Made by a program: the position numbers and the translations under genes
Part shown: positions 10,270-20,370 of the stretch, piece after piece
Layout of the letters: the number at the start of each line of letters is the position of its first letter
How positions within the stretch are numbered: the stretch's first letter is position 1
Source: Isoetes taiwanensis
Taxonomy: Eukaryota; Streptophyta; Lycopodiopsida; Isoetales; Isoetaceae
NCBI GenBank assembly: GCA_021234155.1
Contig: JAJEKV010000031.1
Span: 7,394,748 to 7,458,747 of the forward strand
Direction of reading: 5' to 3'
Length of the DNA stretch: 64,000 nucleotides
Notes under the pieces: generated by a model
What the model was told of the DNA's origin: nothing
Seen by the model: the letters and a program-made list of their open reading frames with translations, nothing else
The model's database searches: none

Positions 10270-11178
10270 ATGGAGGAGGTTTCGACTTTATTACAGCAGG
10301 TCCAACAGCTTGTTCAAGTATGTCAGCAGTTGCAGTTGGACAATGAAGAGCTTAAGGAGCGTGTTGCTTCACATGAATCTGCTTCTAGCTCGAGATTGAG
10401 GCTATCAGAGCCTAAGATCAGTCTGCCAGAGAAGTTTGACGGCACTGGGTCCAAGCTCCGCAGTTTTTTGAATCAGATCAGGCTTGTGATTAAGCTCCAT
10501 CCTCATAGATATCCCACGGCCCAGAAACAAGTTGGGCTGATTGGTTCTCTCCTCACAGGGCCAGCTTTAAGTTGGTTTGTTCCTTTATTAGAGAAAGGGG
10601 CCCTAGGATTGCAAGATTTTGCTGCTTTCACTGCAGAGCTCGAGGCATGCTTTGGAGACACCATTCGTCAGCACACAGCAGTCACAAAACTTTGCAATCT
10701 AAGGCAAGGCTCTCGTCCAGCTTCAGTATATGCATTAAAATTTCGTCAAATTGCGGTAGATACTGCCTGGGATGATGTTGCACTTCGAGATTGTTTCCGA
10801 AGGGGGTTACGAGAGGATGTGAAAGATATGTTGTTGTCTATGGAGGATCCTCAAACTTTGGAAGAAGCCATCAGATTTGCAGTTCAATGTGATAATCGGC
10901 TCTTCGAATGTAGGCAAGAGAGACGTAGCCAGGTCTTCCCAATCACACAAGCGCCTGTAGCTACGTCCTCCCCGGTTTCATCTGTAGGATCCATCAGGTC
11001 CGGATCTGAGCCTATGCAGATTGATCGGGCAGTTCGAGGACCTTTATCTGCCGCCGAGAAGCAGCATCGGAGAGAGGTTAATCTTTGCCTCTACTGTGGA
11101 GGAGCTGGCCATATTGCTCGTGCATGCCCTGTGAAGCGCCCAAATCAGTCGGAAAACTTCAGCGGCTGGTCTGAGTAG
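10270..11178 (+). CDS. Gag polyprotein of chromovirus, copy 1
   Basis: Gag forms the virus-like particle that packages the element's RNA. This 303-residue frame starts at ATG 10,270. An upstream in-frame start at 10,213 would add 19 hydrophobic residues and is less likely. An N-terminal coiled-coil-like Gln/Leu stretch (LLQQVQQLVQVCQQLQ) precedes the retrotransposon capsid core (KFDGTGSKLRSFLNQIRLV and ALSWFVPLLEKG). The C-terminus has one CCHC zinc knuckle, CLYCGGAGHIARAC, at about residues 273-286. A stop separates Gag from Pol, so Pol would need a frameshift or suppression. Confidence 0.9.
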   Translation: MEEVSTLLQQVQQLVQVCQQLQLDNEELKERVASHESASSSRLRLSEPKISLPEKFDGTGSKLRSFLNQIRLVIKLHPHRYPTAQKQVGLIGSLLTGPALSWFVPLLEKGALGLQDFAAFTAELEACFGDTIRQHTAVTKLCNLRQGSRPASVYALKFRQIAVDTAWDDVALRDCFRRGLREDVKDMLLSMEDPQTLEEAIRFAVQCDNRLFECRQERRSQVFPITQAPVATSSPVSSVGSIRSGSEPMQIDRAVRGPLSAAEKQHRREVNLCLYCGGAGHIARACPVKRPNQSENFSGWSE

Positions 11179-11306
11179 TAGGAGTCTCTCGTCGGCTGGC
11201 CGCCTTTTCTTAGACTCCTTCCACATTTCTTGACATGTTTATTCCATCGGATAAGGTCAGCAAGGCATTCTTCATCCCTATATCATTGAAATAAGAGGTT
11301 GGAGGA

Positions 11307-11666
11307 TTGCAAGTGTTGGCGCAACTTGATTGTGGTGCAAATGCTTGCTTTATAAATAGTGCATTCGCCGGTAAGCACGCCATCCCTAGAAGCAAGATTG
11401 TGCATCCTGGTTCTGTCAAAGTGATTGTTGGACGGGAGATCTCCTCGGGTGCAGTCACAGAATGTATTGCGCCTCTTCATGTTTTGTTCGAAGGAGTTTC
11501 CTGTAGTATTTTCTTCAATCTCATCGCTAGCCCACATGTGCCAATAGTCTTGGGTTTGCCCTGGCCCGAGCTACATAATCCACAGATTGATTGGTGTACT
11601 AGATCATTTCGATTTGCTGGTTCTAGCTCCAGTTCCCTCGATCCGTGCAGTATCGTGGGCCCCTAA
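11307..11666 (+). pseudogene. Aspartic protease part of Pol, copy 1
   Basis: The retroviral-type protease cuts the polyprotein. The active-site segment reads AQLDCGANACFINSAFA, and a second hydrophobic landmark IVLGLPWPELHNP lies about 70 residues on. The usual loop is D-[S/T]-G-A; here it is D-C-G-A in both copies. The Ser/Thr normally hydrogen-bonds the loop, so Cys is unusual. The frame differs from Gag and stops before reverse transcriptase. Confidence 0.75.
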
Positions 11667-12040
11667 TTCCGTCCTTGTTGTTCCTGTTGCTGCTCCATGT
11701 TCTGATTTGACTCTTGCTTCTGCTCCAGTTCATGCCCCAGATTTTGATTATGTTCTTGATGATGTCCCATCTCTAGCTCCAGCTCCTGCTCCAGTTCCAA
11801 TTTCTGCTCCTGCTTCAGTTCTTTACTCTAGTCCCTGCCCCTGCTCTAGTTCTTGATCCAGTTCCTGCGCCAATTCTAGTCCCAATTGCTCCTACTTCTG
11901 CTCCTGTTCCTGCTCTCACTCCTGTTCTTGATCCTACTTCTGTAGAGGCTTCTTCGCGCCCTCAGTTCCGTATCTTGAAGATCTCTCTTCATAAGTTTAT
12001 TAGATCTGATAGGCAAGAGAGTCAGCAAGCTTCCGGAGCA
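11667..12040 (+). repeat. Pro/Ala-coding low-complexity linker of Pol
   Basis: Imperfect repeats of GCTCCAGTTCCTGCTCC type would encode a Pro/Ala/Ser-rich linker between protease and reverse transcriptase. Repeat-unit slippage and indels differ between the two copies of the element. Confidence 0.6.
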
Positions 12041-12107
12041 TCGTCCTTATGACTGCCCCATTGATCTTTAGCCAAGGACGACCCTGCCATTTGGCCCTAT
12101 CTATGGC

Positions 12108-12740
12108 TTGTCGCCAACAGAATTGGAGACTTTGCAGACCTATATCGAGGAGAATCTTGCAACTGGGTTTATTCGACATTCTCGGGCCACTTTCGGAACC
12201 GCCATCTTCTTTGTTTCAAGAAGGATGGTTCTTTTTAAGTACTGGGTTGTGGATTATCGTGACCTCAACAAGATCACTGTGCGTAATTGGTATCCTCTCC
12301 CTCTTAGTCCAGAGTTACTCGAGCGGCTACAAGGTGCACGATACTTCACAAAAATTGATCTTCGAGGTGCCTATAATCTTATCCGCATCAGGGAAGGTGA
12401 TGAGTGGAAGACAACCTTCGAACTCAAGATGGTCATTTTGAGTATACCGTCATGCCTTTCGCCCTTATCAATGCTCCAAATGTTTTTTCAAAGACATGGC
12501 TAACGATATTTTTGAGAGTTTTTAGATCTTTTGTTATCGCCTATCTAGATGATATTCTCGATTTATTCAAGACTTTGGAGGAGCATGAAGAACATGTCGA
12601 AGGTCCTTCGAAGCCACGGAACATGGACTTTATGCTAAGCCGAGAAGTGTCGGGCCGAAAGCAGGACAATGTCGAAGTTTCTGGGCTATCGATCACGCCC
12701 TCGTGGTGTTACCATGGATCTAGAGAAGGTTAGCACGCTT
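12108..12740 (+). pseudogene. Reverse transcriptase part of Pol, copy 1 (frameshifted)
   Basis: The domain copies the element RNA into DNA. Landmarks are [37 protein letters not shown] (first catalytic Asp), MPFALINAP and AYLDDIL (YxDD catalytic pair). These fall in different frames, because bases near 12,190, 12,225, 12,420 and 12,490 depart from the cleaner copy at 61,200-61,640. There the text reads GGTGATGAGTGG through [17 protein letters not shown]. The disruption here may be partly a consensus error. Confidence 0.85.
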
Positions 12741-12745
12741 CTTGA

Positions 12746-13400
12746 TTGGGAAACACCTTCCTGGTTAAAGATGTACAAATGCATCTTGGGTTTGCCAATT
12801 TTTATCGCCGCTTCATCAAGGACTATTCGGAGATCGTCTTGCCTTTGACACGTCTCCCTAGGAAGGATGTTCCTTTTGAGTGGACAATTGAAGCAAAATC
12901 ATCATTCATCACTCATCACTCTGAAGCATGTTTTTACAAAGAAAGACTGTTCTTACACACGCGATCCCCGCGAGACCCTCAGATTCTCGGTTTATGCATT
13001 AGATTTTGCTCTTGGCAGCATCTTGTCGCAAGAGGGGGGTGATCATGAGCTGCACCCGATCGCCTATCATTTCCGAAAGTTCCAAGCTGCAGAAATCAAC
13101 TATCCTATTTACGATAAGGAACTTTTGGCGATTGTTGACTCTTTTCAAGAGTGGTGACGATTTCTTGAGGGTTCTCCTCTACGTGATTGTGTATACAGAC
13201 CATCGCAATCTGGAGTATTTTCAGTCTGCTCGAGTTCTTAATCGTCGTCAGGCTTGGTGGCATACACAGGTGCTATCACGCTTTGATTTCATCATCAAGT
13301 TTTGGCCTGGCACGCTTCAAGGGAAACCAGATGCTCTTTCTCGCAGATCTTATTTCGAACATAAGGCGGGGGAGCCAGCATTTGATCGACAATCACAGGT
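12746..13400 (+). pseudogene. RNase H part of Pol, copy 1
   Basis: After the reverse transcriptase connection ([19 protein letters not shown]) comes an RNase H region: [13 protein letters not shown], then HPIAYHFRKFQAAEINYPIYDKELLAIV, then YTDHRNLEYF. A frameshift falls within the segment at about 12,960-13,010 and a stop at 13,155-13,157. The domain removes the RNA strand of the hybrid. It ends at the conserved GKPDALSRR. Confidence 0.8.
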
Positions 13401-13560
13401 TATTCTAGGACTTGATCGTTTACAGCTCATGGCCATCACTTTGTTCGAAAGGCCTCATGATACATCCTTGTTGGAGTCTATTCGAGCATCTCTTCCTTCT
13501 GATCCATTGGCGCAGGACATAATATCACAGCTTGTCTTAGCATCATCTTCCCGACAAATG

Positions 13561-14934
13561 AGGTTGGACTATGATCATTTTGAGGTTCGAAATGGACTTT
13601 TGTTTCATGATAGATTCCTATATATTCTGGATGGTGCCCCTCGACTTCAAGTTCTGCAGTCCTGTCATGATTCTTCTCTCGCCGGCCATTTTGGCATTGC
13701 CAAGACTCTGGAACTTATTGCTTGAGATTATTGGTGGCTAGGTCTCCGCCGCACTGTTGAGACTTTTATACGCTCATGTGATATTTGCTGTCGTGCAAAA
13801 ACTCCCAAGCACCGCCCACATGACCTGCTACAGCCTTTACCAGTTCCAGCCAGTCCTTGGAAGAGTATTTCGGTGGATTTTATTGTCGAGCTTCCATCCT
13901 CCCAGGGCCATGACGCCATCCTTGTTGTTGTTGACCGTTTTTCCAAGATGGCACATTTCATTCCTTGCAGCACTTCTATCTCCAGTGAAGCCACATCGGT
14001 TCTCTTGCTTCGAGAGGTGGTTCGACTCCATGGCTTACCAGATAACATTGTCAGTGACCGCGGCCCTCAGTTTGTTGCTAGCTTTTGGAAGCGTCTATTG
14101 CAACTCTTGCATGTGGAATGTTCGCTTTCTTTCGGACATCACCCGGAGACCAATGGGTAGGTGGAGCGCACTAATCAAACACTTGAGCAGTATTTGCGAT
14201 GCTTTATCAATTTCGACATGCATCCCCGGTGGTCTTTCACTGCTCCTGGATATGACTCAGTCAATCCCAGTGCCAAAGACAGGCTCGAGAAGCTCTGCAT
14301 GCTCCAGGATGATCTTCAACACTATCTCCTCCAGGCTCAAGCACATTATCGTTATCATGCAGATCAACACCGTCAGGACGCTCCTCATTTTGCAGTTGGT
14401 GATCTTGTTTGGCTCTTGCGTCAGGATTTGCCAATAGCTTGCCCTTGTAACAAGCTCGACTACCGGCGCTTAGGTCTCTATCGAATCATTGAACGAGTTG
14501 GTGATGCTACTTTCCGTCTTGAGCTCCCGCCATCAGTTCGGCTTCACCCAATGTTCCATGTGTCTTTGTTGGAACCCTATATGGCAAATCAATTTCCAAA
14601 TCGAGTACCTCCACCTCCACCACCAGTCGAGATTGATGATCATGAGGAGTTCGAGGTTCGAGAGATTTTGGACTCCAAGTTTCTTCATCGACGATTGTAT
14701 TACTTTATCGATTGGGAAGGTTACTTGCCAAGTGATAGAACCTGGGAGCTTGTCGAGAATCTGACTAATGCGCTGGCAATATTGGGGAGTTTCACCGACG
14801 TATTCCGGCCCCAGCTCCGAGGACTCGTCGCCGTCGTAGGAGGGGAATGGTGTGACGACCATATGGATATTCGTATCATACGAACATTATACTCATATGT
14901 ACAAAAGATGTCATCACAGGATGCAAAAGGGTAG
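13561..14934 (+). pseudogene. Integrase and chromodomain part of Pol, copy 1
   Basis: Integrase inserts the cDNA, and the C-terminal chromodomain targets chromatin. An HHCC zinc-binding region (HDSSLAGHFGIAKT, CDICCRAK) is broken by TGA at 13,723-13,725. The core follows with VDFIVELP, VVVDRFSKMAHF, SDRGPQFVASFW and VERTNQTLEQYL, giving the D-D-E set. A TAG at 14,158-14,160 stands where the family has Gln (NG-Q-ERTNQ type). About 100 residues after YLRCF are missing. A chromodomain follows, EVREILDSKFLHRRLYYF then DWEGYLPSDRTWELVENL, at about 14,650-14,770. Both stops and the deletion are shared by the second copy. Confidence 0.85.
14838..14850 (+). other. Polypurine tract of chromovirus
   Basis: AGGAGGGGAATGG sits directly before the 3' LTR, in the position where plus-strand DNA synthesis is primed. 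Confidence 0.75.
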
Positions 14935-15367
14935 TTGCACAAGACAGGATTTGAACTCGCAACCTTCCAGTTGTGAGTCACACACCCTTGCCAAGTGCGC
15001 TACCAATATTTGTTGAACATATTCCATCATGTTTTTCTCATATGTGGGACTATCTTCAGGAGGTCCTAGAATATTCTATAACCTAAATGCATGCGCGACA
15101 CTTGGTGCGATCTCATCCATTGGAGTGGCGCGATCCTGATCGTTGGCCTAGATATATAAGGAGGCACCTCCTTCTTATCGAACCATTCCGGTTCAATGCC
15201 AGTCTTGAACCTTCTAGGCATCTGTCTCGTGTTCCTGCTTGCCTTCGAGCCATTGTATTCTTGATTCCTGTTCATATATCAGATTCTTTGTCGACCTTGG
15301 CATATTTCTTCTGTGTTTCTTGCGTATTTTCCACGTATTTTTCTTGTTTTCGCGTAGGTTCATGACA
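14851..15367 (+). repeat. 3' LTR of chromovirus, copy 1
   Basis: The 517-bp repeat starts TGTGACGACCATATG and ends GTTCATGACA, followed by the CTCTG target duplication. It carries the same antisense tRNA-like block (B-box-like 14,947-14,958, A-box-like 14,988-15,003). Scattered differences from the 5' LTR show that the insertion is not recent. Confidence 0.93.
14947..15003 (-). repeat. tRNA-like block in LTR (antisense)
   Basis: On the minus strand TAGCGCACTTGGCAAGG resembles an RNA polymerase III A box, and about 30 bases later GAGTTCAAATCC resembles a B box. The 5' LTR has the same arrangement at 9,765-9,820. The block may derive from a tRNA or be chance likeness; clean arms are not formed. 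Confidence 0.35.
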
Positions 15368-15372
15368 CTCTG

Positions 15373-16790
15373 TCTCAGTCCAATGTCTATGATGTGATAC
15401 ACGTGTTGGGCTTTACGCGAAGCTCATGTTGTAGCAACAATGGGTCTTTATAGCCATTCAAGCAGTCTGTTGTTGCCATTGGATAGTCCTTTATGATTTA
15501 GTCATTTTTCCAGCCAATCTATCGACGCTATAATAGGATTTTTGTGGATCTGAAAGGAGTTCTATGACTGTGTCATTGAATTCGTGGCGATTCTTTGTTC
15601 ATGTGGCACACATGATCAGCCCCTCTGGAGTTTTCATTCTTTATTTTCAGTTAATTTATGTTCATACTATGGAGATTACTTTGATTTTGAGCAATTCATG
15701 TTCGTTTCTTCCTGGTGACTCGCAACTTGAGGCCTAGTTCTGGACTTTGGCTGTTAATCCTATCATGACAAACAAAACTTGGGGACCACACTTAGATGGC
15801 TACCTTCTTCATTTTTGATAAATTCATTTGATTTCAAATAGGTGTTTGATTATTTCTTGTTTTTTGTTATAAATTGACAACTGCCCTTCATTTGGTGCAT
15901 CCTTTTTTGCCCATCGAGTTTATTATCATATTCTGTGGATCCTGGGATATTTAAATTTTCCTTTGATCAGGAACTTTGTACCTACCTCCTTTAATCATTG
16001 TCTAAATTTCCACTTTTGTGATTCTTCGTTTTTATATCTAATTTTTCAATCGACACTTGTATCCTACATTTACAATATGCTTTTTTGGATATTGTTGATT
16101 TAATCCATAGAAGTTTGACTTTTTTTCTTTCTCGTTTTGCGCTTTTTGATCTAGACCTTGTGAATGATGCTATTGGGACTTGTTAATCATATAAAAGACA
16201 TTTACTTATTTTGGCATTTGCTCCACTGGTATGAGGTCTATTAAGAACAACATTTATGAATATTTTATTCTCTAGGTGTTTGTGGATGAGTTATTGTGGG
16301 AGGCATACATTTGACAAGACTATTGACTTGTATATTATGTGGTGGCTTTTACAAAATCGTATGCCGTTTGGTCCTAGCATACTGTTACATACTAGCTTTA
16401 CCCATAATATGTCACTTTACGTAGTCATTCTGATTTTCATTTGCCATTTTTCACTTTCTTATATGGCTAACCTCATTAAATTCCATTCCGACCTCAGCTC
16501 ACCTTGGTCATAACTTCACCTTCACCTTAAATCCTATATTTGTTTTTACTTTCTCTATTCGAGCATAGCCATCTTACCCTTTTCCAGTCTTTAAGCGTCG
16601 TTTTTGCTAGATCCATGCCGTCTTCGATTATTCGCAGCACTTCTTCTCGATATGTCTGCTTGTCTCGGTGGTGCATCTACTTCTCGTTGCCTGAATTTAT
16701 CAAAATGTAAATACTCTGATAGTCAGTGATTTTTAGTATTCTTTGCGAGTCCCTTACTAGAATGCCATTGAATCATCATTTGGGGGAGGG
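15373..16790. other. AT-rich intergenic stretch
   Basis: This is T-rich sequence with no frame reading as a known protein. It flanks the chromovirus insertion. Nothing else was seen. Confidence 0.5.
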
Positions 16791-16792
16791 AT

Positions 16793-16865
16793 GAGAGAGA
16801 GAGAGAGAGAGATGTATTTTTACGTCGTAGCACAAGCCAGCATCCTTTAGGACATACGACGCTCC
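16793..16865 (+). repeat. (GA)n plus dispersed repeat tail
   Basis: A 20-bp (GA)n run is followed by ATTTTTACGTC, then CAGCATCC, then AGGACATACGAC. A related block follows the (CAGA)n run at 45,416-45,490 in the same orientation, which suggests a dispersed repeat family with a simple-repeat end. Confidence 0.5.
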
Positions 16866-17115
16866 CTCTTCAAGGAGCACCACCCCCTACAAGGATACCA
16901 GGGGCCAAAGGTCCTAGGATGCCAAGATCCTAGTGAGGATGAGCACTATTTATGTGTTGTTATTTCAATTAGACAGTTATCAGCGTCTTCTCAAAGCAGT
17001 GTTCCTTATTGCCCTTTGGCTCCCTCATTTCCTCATTTTTTCTTTCGTAATTTTTGTTGTTATTCCTCGTTAATATATTTCATTAAATATTTTTAGTACA
17101 CGCTTTTGGTTTTAG

Positions 17116-17330
17116 TCTCCACCCATTGGGTGGTGCTATTATTTTCTCCACCCATTGGGCGATGTTGTTTTCCACCCGCTAGGTGATGCTATTTTGTTTC
17201 CACTCACTCGGTGATGCTATTTTTATCTTCACCCACTGGGTGAGGTTATTATTTTTCCACCCACTAGATGATGCTATTTATTTTCCATTTGCTAAGGTGA
17301 TGCTATATATTTGCCCACACTGGGTGGTAC
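17116..17330 (+). repeat. Minisatellite, about 8 units of 26-30 bp
   Basis: Units of the form CCACCCACTGGGTGATGCTATTATTT repeat about eight times with substitutions. Most units hold a small inverted repeat, CACCCA..TGGGTG, so each could form a hairpin. No coding role is seen. Confidence 0.85.
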
Positions 17331-18160
17331 TCGATCTCTTTTGGTACTAATGTCTCAAGGATGCTTATGATTTGCTGGGTTTATTTCCCTTTTTAGGTGG
17401 TCGCTCGCTCACAGTGTGCATTTTTCTTTTATTTTTTAACACTTACTGAGTGTTTTCCATATGTTCTGCCTTTGTCAGTCTTCCTTGTCAGGCCTTTGTC
17501 AGGGATTTGCTGCATAGTACGTTTGACTTTGTCATATGTTTATCTTCCTTCTTTGGGGCATTTTCGAGGTCGTTCAGGACATTTTCTCATTCGGGTTTTC
17601 CTCAAAAACTCGAAAAGGCAGGGTCATTTATCCTGATGAGAAGTTATCGCCACTGACCTCATTCTTGCCTATGCATAGTGTATTATTTCAGTTTTTTGGG
17701 GTTGCTCGATTTTGTTTCTATAGTCAGCTCCACCCAAAATTTTCCCAAACATTGTACACTACTGCTGTGATGAATGACAAGCCGACGGTTTTTTGTGCTA
17801 TGCAAGTCCCTTACAAGAATGTAATATTATTATGAGAATCGAAGAGGAGAATCATTTATGAAAACGGCAGAGTGAGAGAAAAGGCGGAAGGACGAGTAGT
17901 TAAAGGGAGGGGACCAAAGGGCAATAGGAAATGCGGCTGGGAGACGATGTCGATAATCCGTAAGTAGTGCTCGTCCCTCTCCAGAATCTCGATCTGGTGG
18001 CTCGGATCGCTTGCATTATAAGATAATTCTCTGTCAGTGAAAGTTTGATATGTTTTATTTGTCATAATGGTCCATGCTTAAATGTCTTATATGTTATTAA
18101 TCAAACCATATATAATCATACATCCAATTTTGAATTTTTATTTTTGCCATAGCTAATTTT
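17331..18160. other. Intergenic stretch before SPARK-like exon
   Basis: Short frames at 17,397-17,835 do not resemble known proteins. CTCGATCTGG..CGGATCG near 17,987 is not remarkable. Nothing is supported. Confidence 0.4.
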
Positions 18161-18785
18161 TCTGGGTTCTGCCTCGCGCGAGGTTGACACGTGTGAATAT
18201 TCTGGGTGTCATTTTCTTCGGCTGCAAGCAAGCCCTGAATCTAAATCAACGCTGGACCACGACCATGTGCTGGATTTCTACACATATCTAAGCACTCTCC
18301 CGATTTCCTTTAGCGTTTGCGAGCAGGGATCAAGCACAAATTATACTTCGTGCTGTAAAGCTTTGCTCAACACATTTGGGATCAGTTTAGTCTTGCATCT
18401 CCAAAATACAGACAGATTTGAGCTCCAGAATAATGTCATAGCATATGCCTGTCTTCATTCATACCAAAAGGGTCTAGATTCCATCAGTTCGGAGGTAGAT
18501 TTCTTGAATCGATGCTTCTCAGATCCTTACGTTGTCGCAGATTTCGTCTCCAATCCTTTGCACTGTGCCGGAATCATAAATACCACAGATTAGAACAGAG
18601 GGGTCAGAAATGTATCGATGAATCAATCATGCAAAGGGGATTTATCAGATCAATCAGACTGTAACTACTGCACAATCCAAGGTTCTAGCGTGGCTTCGGA
18701 TTTGAGCAATCTCTGGAGCAACGATAGCAATACAGGAAAGAAGATTATAGTTTCAATGACACCGCAGGCCTCAGCTATGGAGAAC
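18160..18785 (+). pseudogene. SPARK-domain exon (receptor-kinase ectodomain type) with internal stop
   Basis: SPARK domains are Cys-rich extracellular modules of plant receptor-like kinases, some linked to mycorrhizal symbiosis. A plus-strand frame opens after a splice-acceptor-like TTTTTGCCATAG at about 18,141-18,152. Read past one stop it shows the family's Cys pattern: VDTCEYSGC, SVCEQGSSTNYTSCCKALL, HLQNTDRFEL, IAYACLHSYQKGLDSI, FLNRCFSD, NPLHCAGIINTTD, then NQSCKGDLSDQSDCNYC. An in-frame TAG at 18,591-18,593 follows NTTD, where I would expect an aromatic residue. No kinase domain is found downstream, so this is an isolated exon or a dead fragment. The family call rests on motif recognition and is moderate. 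Confidence 0.55.
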
Positions 18786-18789
18786 ATAC

Positions 18790-20089
18790 CTCAACTAGAA
18801 GCTCTCGACACTCTACTCTTTGCAAGGCATCTAATAATGACAACCAATAGGTTCCAGCAGGGCACGAAAGCACCTCTGCTAAATCATCCAGAAAGTTCCA
18901 AATTTCCTCTATTCCATTTGCAGATTCTAACTGTTTCACAATATTCTTTACCGTTAGGAGAGGGTGCCCTTCTTCCACCCACTCCCCTTCAATGGCCCAC
19001 TTTTTGCCCTTTAATAGCCCACCTTAACCCTTTAATAGCCCTACAATAGCCCACCTTAAAAAGTACTAAAAATTGAACTAAATGCATGGTCTGTTAATGG
19101 GCACTTGTGGGCCAATGAAGGTCAAGTGTGAGCATTTGGTGGTCCATTGGAGGTCTTTTAGTGGTCCATTTGAAGGGCATTTGGTGGTCTATTGTGGTCA
19201 AAATAAGGATAGAACTTAAAATCTTCATAGCGAGCTTTCGATTTGTCGAAACAACTGGTGTTTAGTACTAATTGAAAGCTAAACTTTGAAATTTTATTGT
19301 GTTATATCAAAATAGGTGATTAAAACGAATTAAACCCATCATAATATAATTTTTACCCTTAAGTAGGCGCTTTATGGGCACCCTCCCTAATGTGCTCCTT
19401 GACCTGATAAAACTATTTTTTAAACTGGGTTTGCGAAGCTTATTATCAGAAGAGGGTGTTGCAAAATAATCTCTCGTTTTTGCTTGGGACAGAAAAAACG
19501 TTAATGAGGCTACGAAGGGATTTTGATCGGCGAATGGCAGCTGCAACAGATAGCATACAGTGGTAAGATCTTCAGATAAATTCCATAACTTGCGTCTCAC
19601 TTTCCTATACAGCCTTGAGCAAGCAATTCACATCACTTACCTACTGCACGGTAAAACAGAAAAAATGGGGTTTCTCAGATGCACAGAAAGGACAAAAAGG
19701 GGAAGAACACAAATTTGCTAGGACAAATCTAGGTAAGGTTTGGATGAACCTGTGAATGATTCATCCCCAAAAATAGGATTTTCAAAGCCATGAGCGTCAT
19801 GTGGAAACAATACAAATATCTATAAAAACTGGGAGGAGAGGAAAAGAAGAAACTCACTGACTCGATGGCGACCGGAACAGAAGTAGATGCCATTTGAGCA
19901 TAGCAACCACTTGGAAGTTTTTCTTTGTAAGCCCACCAATCATTAAAAAAAAAGAAATACAAATACGAGGAAATGAAATTTTTAATGTTGAGAGTTGAAT
20001 TGTAGAGTCAACTCGATGTTGTACCATTATATTCAATGGCATGGCCTGCCCTCCTGCTAGCTCTTTTAATTTGTGCCTTGGAAAGGCAA
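18790..20089 (-). pseudogene. Candidate minus-strand exon chain, unrecognised product
   Basis: Four minus-strand blocks look like exons. They are about 20,020-20,089 (acceptor after GCTTGCAG; FPRHKLKELAGGQAMPLN), 19,858-19,922 (donor GAGTCA|GTGAGT; KLPSGCYAQMASTSVPVAI), 19,405-19,604 (acceptor after CTGTATAG, donor ATCAG|GTCAAG; KLWNLSEDLTTVCYLLQLPF) and 18,790 to about 18,970 (donor GAG|GTATGT; GIEEIWNFLDDLAEVLSCPA). Together they suggest a helical protein gene on the strand opposite to the SPARK exon, overlapping its 3' end. I do not recognise the family. Start, end and phases are unproven, and the blocks could be a decayed gene. Confidence 0.35.
19131..19200 (+). repeat. GGTGGTCCATTG-type short tandem repeats
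   Basis: Three to four imperfect units built on GGTGGTC(C/T)ATTG, separated by about 22-35 bp, lie within the candidate intron region. Confidence 0.5.
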
Positions 20090-20370
20090 CTGCAAGCACG
20101 TACTTCTCTTAGGTCCCCATGGACATTAACAACCTATCTTATCTTATCTATTAGAGATTCATGATGTTCAACTTATGTTAGATTAACAAACTCTCTTATA
20201 AAACAACTTGTAAACTAATAACGCTTTGCGAAGAGTGGTGGTGAGTGATAATTGTATTACATTACAGAAATATTGAAAAATGAATAATAGGAGGACTGCA
20301 TTAGGAGCATTATTTATGTAAGATAACAAGAACCATAAATGCTTCCATGACTGGTAAAAAAAGATACAAG

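Larger units (their letters stand above)
9662..15372 (+). mobile_element. Ty3/gypsy chromovirus with LTRs and 5-bp target duplication, copy 1
   Basis: Two LTRs (9,667-10,185 and 14,851-15,367) begin TGTGACGAC and end TCATGACA. They are flanked by the same 5-bp target duplication, CTCTG (9,662-9,666 and 15,368-15,372). A purine tract AGGAGGGGAATGG lies just before the 3' LTR. Domain order is Gag with zinc knuckle, protease, reverse transcriptase, RNase H, integrase, chromodomain, which defines a chromovirus. Gag is intact. Pol is broken by frameshifts and stops, and lacks the middle of the integrase C-terminal half near 14,220-14,275, so this copy is non-autonomous. Confidence 0.95.
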
